A stretch of 64,000 bases of DNA, from positions 42,140,456 through 42,204,455 of the forward strand of contig CM049318.1 of the NCBI GenBank assembly GCA_026874595.1, written 5' to 3'. Numbering within the stretch: position 1 is the stretch's first letter; every line of letters starts with the position of its first letter. Below, one piece after another: positions 59,923 through 64,000 of this stretch. The notes beneath the pieces were generated by a model. It made no database searches. It saw only the letters and a list, made by a program, of their open reading frames with translations, and had not been told where the DNA came from. Origin of the DNA: Sipunculus nudus. Taxonomy: Eukaryota; Annelida; Sipuncula; Golfingiida; Sipunculidae. The position numbers were made by a program, and so were the translations under genes.

Positions 59923-61360
59923 TGTGTTTGATGGTGTGTGTGTGATGGCGTCTGTGTGTGTGTGCGTGTATACATTGGTGCCTGTGCCCTCTTGTTGTCT
60001 TGCTCTCTTTTGTAAATCTGGTGTTGTCTGAATGTTCACTTTATATCAGTCCTTATCAGTTGTACCGCTTCTTCATAGCAGAGAGTATTTAAATAAGACT
60101 AGCCGTTAGAGCTGTTTTGACCCTTAACTTCGATCTTTGAAAAAAAAAACAACAAGGAACGCCAGTGTTTACCTCCAAAAAATGTTTGTCAGCTTGTAAT
60201 TAAGCATCATTATATTTATACTATTCATACTTAACATTGTGGTGTCATGGACGACAGTTATATTCATATTCATTCATATTATATGAAGTGTGATTAACCG
60301 TTTGACGATTTTTTATATCTAGTTTCCCAGGCCGAAGTCACGTGACATTGTCGGTTATCTTAAAAACAAGGCGTGGGTCCAGACTTTAGAATATGAAAGA
60401 GTGGTTTATTGTAAGATGTAGCAGGCAACAACCCCCCCCCCCCCCCGTCTGTATCCCAAATACACAACTCATTGTAAAAAAAATCATTTTGTAGAAGGGA
60501 GAATCCAGGCAAATCTGAATGGACGATGTGCTTGACTAGTACCTGCAGGACTATGGCAGAGTATTTGACAGGTAAAGTTGATGAAAAATTATACATGAAG
60601 TAAAGTCGATCAACGTTTGGGAATGTCAGGGTTCGAATTCTATCTGAGGCGATAACTTTCATATCAAAGTATTCATCTCTTTTGGAAACGGTTGTGTGAA
60701 GAAAAGGTGATTAGTCCCGGGAGTGGAGGTCCAAGTGATTGTACGAGGAATCCGTGTTATGAACCAGGGCATGACTCCGTGTGGAGATCTTAATCTAGGC
60801 ATCCGCCATGACTTTACAGTTTGTGCCGTACGAGCCCATAATAATGAGCTTCCGGGAGCAAATGAAATCAACATGGAATAAGCAAGGATTTTATCATATC
60901 CCCACATTCCCCGAGAAAACTGATCATTTTTTAAATTAAATCTTTCATTAGCCACCTTTATCATATTTTCAAAAGTAGGCCTTATTTGTATTCTACTGGC
61001 ATTGGAACTGATTGCTAAAAGTTCTTTGCCTTTCAGAAGTAATATTAACTGGATTTTTTTTTATCATATTGCGAGGCCAAACGTGCAAACCGCATTTTAA
61101 TTTGCAATATAATAATCAACCAGTTATGTTGTTTTGACATAATTTTCACCAATTCTTAATCCAACGGTAGGCATTTATTAGCCATCACAAAGATATTGAT
61201 CTTTTTATATAAAAAAAATTATTAGATCTTGGTGAGGTTAACATTTGGAAAGAACATAAGTATTGACAAACATGTAGGGAGTAGGGGCCGCAAATGACAG
61301 GAAGTGACACTGGTGTCATCGTTGTCGATACGAGAACCAGACCATTTATAATCGATTTAA
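59923..61360. other. No gene called; TG-rich and poly-C tracts
   Basis: TG-rich stretch at 59930-59975 and poly-C at 60431-60446. At 60700-60785 the plus strand reads DCTRNPCYEPGHDSVWRS before a stop while the minus strand is also open for 101 codons; neither is convincing. Confidence 0.4.
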
Positions 61361-61362
61361 TT

Positions 61363-61464
61363 TTATATAATAATAATAATAAGAAGAAGAAGAAGAAGAA
61401 GAAGAGAAAAAAAAGAAGAAGAAATAATAATAACTATTATTTTTATAATTATTATTATTATTAT
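61363..61464. repeat. Compound (TAA)n(GAA)n(TTA)n repeat
   Basis: Trinucleotide runs on the plus strand; the K- and N-rich open frame is an artefact. A CAT-rich stretch follows to about 61630. Confidence 0.95.
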
Positions 61465-61639
61465 ACCCGTTGTCATCTTAACGGAAGTCGTTTTCCAAGT
61501 GGTCATTGTTATCCTTATCATCACCATTAACCATCATCATCTGACATCTTGCATCGTCACCATCATAGTCATTATCCTTGTAGTCGTTAATTTCATGATC
61601 AGATTTATCATTATATTCATAGCCATCATCAGCAAAATC

Positions 61640-62700
61640 CTTAAATCTGAAAGTAATGCTTTATTTTCCCACATTTACGCTAGGCAGTGACAAGCTGACA
61701 TTTTCTGCTGTTCAATATTTTTCAGAGCCTCGTTTTAGACGTTAGTATATTAATTCTAATTGTGAGTTTGCATTTATCTCCCTAATGGGAGAACCGAGGC
61801 AGATCATTAAGGGCCCGTGTGAACTCAAAATTACGGAAGCTTAACTGCTGTGACTAAAATACTGTATGGTTATTTTGGGGTACCGACCTTCACTTTGTAA
61901 GAAATATGACACGTTAATATACATAATACCAGAGATAAAACGTTTTGGTTTCTTGCCATAGACTTGGATCCTATCCGTCGTGGTCTCCAAGGAAAACCTT
62001 TTGATGTATCCTGTCATAACTCACACCACCGGCTGCGGGGTTTTAAGAGAAGCATCTCAATTTCTCTATTTTTACTCCCAGCGGCTTGGCACTTTGCAAG
62101 CCCAGCCCTACTGTAGAATATATCTTACAAAGAAGTGAGTTTGGAAGGCGTCGCCCGACCTCCCGGGGCTCCCAGGGGTGGAGCGGAAGTGTTTGGCCGG
62201 ATCTCGTTTTGAACGAGATCGTCAACCAAGATGGCAAGAATATTCAGCACTTGTACGCATGACAAATACGTTCGTCGTGTAATCAGAAATATGAGGCCCC
62301 CAGCCGGTGCGATTGGCATAAACGTGTTTTATATGACAAAAGCGAATACGACCTCTATATTTGATTTAGTAAGACCTGTTTGTGTTTGGTAAGAGGGTCC
62401 CTGGTTTATTGATGTATAATTTAACAAAGGCTATATTGGTGATGCAAGCTTCTTATTTAATTGAAAATCCACTTACCACTGCACTGAACGAAACAGAATA
62501 AATTCTATTGCCGAAATAATTAATTATCAATTACCTTGTTAATCAGTGAAACTGAAAATGGAGAAATTAAAGCCTCTCCATTGAGGCTTAATAATTCAAA
62601 GGAAAGTTTAAGTCATAAAAGACTGCTAAATGTGTTTGATTTACACTGTCATCCAATATTGTTCTACGCCCATTTATCTACCTAAATATTGTTTTCTTAT
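61640..62700. other. No gene called; GC-richer patch 62020-62310
   Basis: Two overlapping minus-strand frames at 62043-62319 lie in the GC-richer patch. A small hairpin, GATCTCGTTTTGAACGAGATC, sits at 62201-62221. Confidence 0.4.
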
Positions 62701-62707
62701 TGGATGT

Positions 62708-63057
62708 GAATGTCCTTTGTACAGACGGTGCTTGTAGACTATTCCTTGAGATGTCTTGTTTTGTACAGACGGTCCTTGTAGACTATTCCTTGAGATGTCT
62801 TGTTTTGTACAGACGGTCCTTGTAGACTATTCCTTGAGATGTCTAGTTTTTTACAGACGGTCCTTGTAGACTATTCCTGGAGATGTCTTGTTTTATACAG
62901 ACGGTCCTTGTAGACTATTCCTTGAGATGTCTTGTTTTGTACAGACGGTCCTTGTAGACTATTCCCTGAGATGTCTTGTTTTGTACAGGCGGTCCTTGTA
63001 AACTATTCCTTGAGATGTCTTGTTTTGTACAGACGGTCCTTGTAGACTATTCCTTCC
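62708..63057 (+). repeat. 44-bp minisatellite, about 8 copies
   Basis: Unit close to GTACAGACGGTCCTTGTAGA plus CTATTCCTTGAGATGTCTTGTTTT. Copies start at 62719, 62763, 62807, 62851, 62895, 62939, 62983 and 63027 with exact 44-bp spacing and few substitutions. Confidence 0.97.
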
Positions 63058-63330
63058 TATTATTGAACTATGAAAGAATGATTTTGAAGCAATGCTATTC
63101 TCATTTAAAGGTTCTAATGTGAAGTATGGTAATGTACTGAGCTGTGTTGTGTAAGATCATTAGAGAAGTCTTCTGGTTTGTAAAGATGTTCATAAAGACC
63201 TAGCCTGACGCGTGCATGCATATACGCCTGTCATCACCTAAAACAGGAAAGCTGGTCTTCATTGTCCCCCCCATTCTGAGACGATAAGTTGTGATCATTA
63301 AGTGATCTAGTTACACGTCCTACCTTCTGT

Positions 63331-63425
63331 AGCTTTTTAGAGACGGGCAGCTTGTCTTGGACCTTTCCATAAGGACAGACGTCACCTTGTGTAACTTGGG
63401 TTTCCACAAGGTGACACTATATAGC
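63331..63425 (-). CDS. Possible exon overlapping a hairpin (very tentative)
   Basis: On the minus strand ATATAG precedes CHLVETQVTQGDVCPYGKVQ, then DKLPVSKKLQK at the donor CAGAAG|GTAGGA. The reading is protein-like, but its first half is an 11-bp-stem inverted repeat, so structure rather than coding may explain the sequence. Confidence 0.2.
63381..63415. repeat. Perfect hairpin, 11-bp stem, 13-nt loop
   Basis: GTCACCTTGTG and CACAAGGTGAC are exact inverses. No U-tract or RNA-gene context seen. Confidence 0.9.
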
Positions 63426-64000
63426 CCAGAGTTTATCGTACCAGTGCGAAAAAAAAAACATATTTTATGAAAGTGCACGGTAGTCTTTCAGGTTCCGTTT
63501 CAAGAAGTGTAATGTAGATTTCCCCTTTTTAGATAGTGTATTGGTGTAAGTTTCGTATTTCAAAGAGTGCGAAAGGGTCCCTGCTAACTACAGATTAAGG
63601 ATGTGTTTATTCAGGTCAGGCTGTTTGGATGATGCTCATGATGACGTGGCACTTTTTTTGCTCAGCTTGGAGTCCCATGGTTCCAGATTTAGGAGGTCAC
63701 AATGCAGTCGGAGATGTTCAGTCCGTCATTTTTAATTGGTCAGTAAGGAACAAATCATCCGAGGAAATCATACAATTCAACAGTGAGCGTATGCAGACTG
63801 ACGTTACATATCCCATGGAAAATATTTTATTTTGCAGGTTTTCCTGCGTTGTACTTATGATACTTTTACCTATACATTCTACACCGTTTATAGTTTATTG
63901 ATCATATTCAAACTGCCTCTACAACACCTACAAATTGTTATTTGTTTTTGAATAAAATACTGTAGGCCTACCATAACAGATTTTTTTTGAATTTCCTGTT
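63426..64000. other. No gene called at the right edge
   Basis: An open frame at 63629-63901 has no recognisable domain. Confidence 0.4.

Noticed and set aside
60600-60660. tRNA B-box-like GGTTCGAATTC
   Set aside because: No A box at the right distance and no cloverleaf.
60700-60790. EGF-like reading DCTRNPCYEPGHDSV on the plus strand
   Set aside because: Only two cysteines, an immediate stop, no splice sites, and the opposite strand is equally open.

Overview
The window looks like nuclear DNA of an invertebrate animal, most likely a bivalve mollusc. It is AT-rich, has no operons or dense coding, and is packed with microsatellites, minisatellites and degenerate transposons. Several repeats are of kinds I associate with molluscs: elements bounded by ATGCCCC/GGGGCAT hairpins, Helentron-like elements with tandem cores, and L1-like LINEs. 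I found no complete conserved protein-coding gene, no tRNA or rRNA, no CRISPR and no prokaryotic feature. The long open frames at 30.3-34.0, 35.6-36.0 and 48.8-51.5 kb are by-products of tandem repeats.

Layout. 0-5.7 kb: one end of an LTR, a 141-bp duplication and plain AT-rich DNA. 5.7-10.5 kb: a putative DNA transposon with about 750-bp inverted arms and a decayed PIN/FEN-like nuclease gene between them. 11.6-13.2 kb: possible minus-strand exons. 16.3-21.5 kb: L1-like LINE remnants (endonuclease, ORF1, reverse transcriptase), one split by a solo LTR. 21.6-22.4 kb: an unexplained 244-codon open frame. 23.7 kb: a possible exon. 24.4-29.0 kb: three minisatellites, the third interrupted by an 800-bp solo LTR with a 4-bp target duplication. 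30.1-34.0 kb: a 16-bp minisatellite with higher-order structure. 34.5 kb: a possible first coding exon. 35.5-36.1 kb: a palindromic 75-bp array. 36.3-39.4 kb: a Helentron-like element whose empty site survives at 40.66 kb. 39.4-40.5 kb: a LINE 3' fragment. 42.4-42.8 kb: a 25-bp minisatellite, perhaps inside an LTR. 46-47 kb: hAT-like and pogo-like fragments. 49.0-51.5 kb: a 49-bp minisatellite. 51.7-52.6 kb: a Helitron-like element. 57.9 kb: a pogo-like MITE. 59.2-59.9 kb: another LTR copy. 62.7-63.1 kb: a 44-bp minisatellite.

The host-gene signal is weak: a few short open segments with good splice sites, mainly on the minus strand (54.7, 34.5, 23.7, 13.1 and 12.4 kb). They could belong to one or more genes with large repeat-filled introns, but I recognise none of them. 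The nesting gives relative ages: the solo LTR at 19.2 kb is younger than its LINE, the LTR at 27.96 kb is younger than its minisatellite, and the Helentron-like insertion is younger than the duplication that carries its target.
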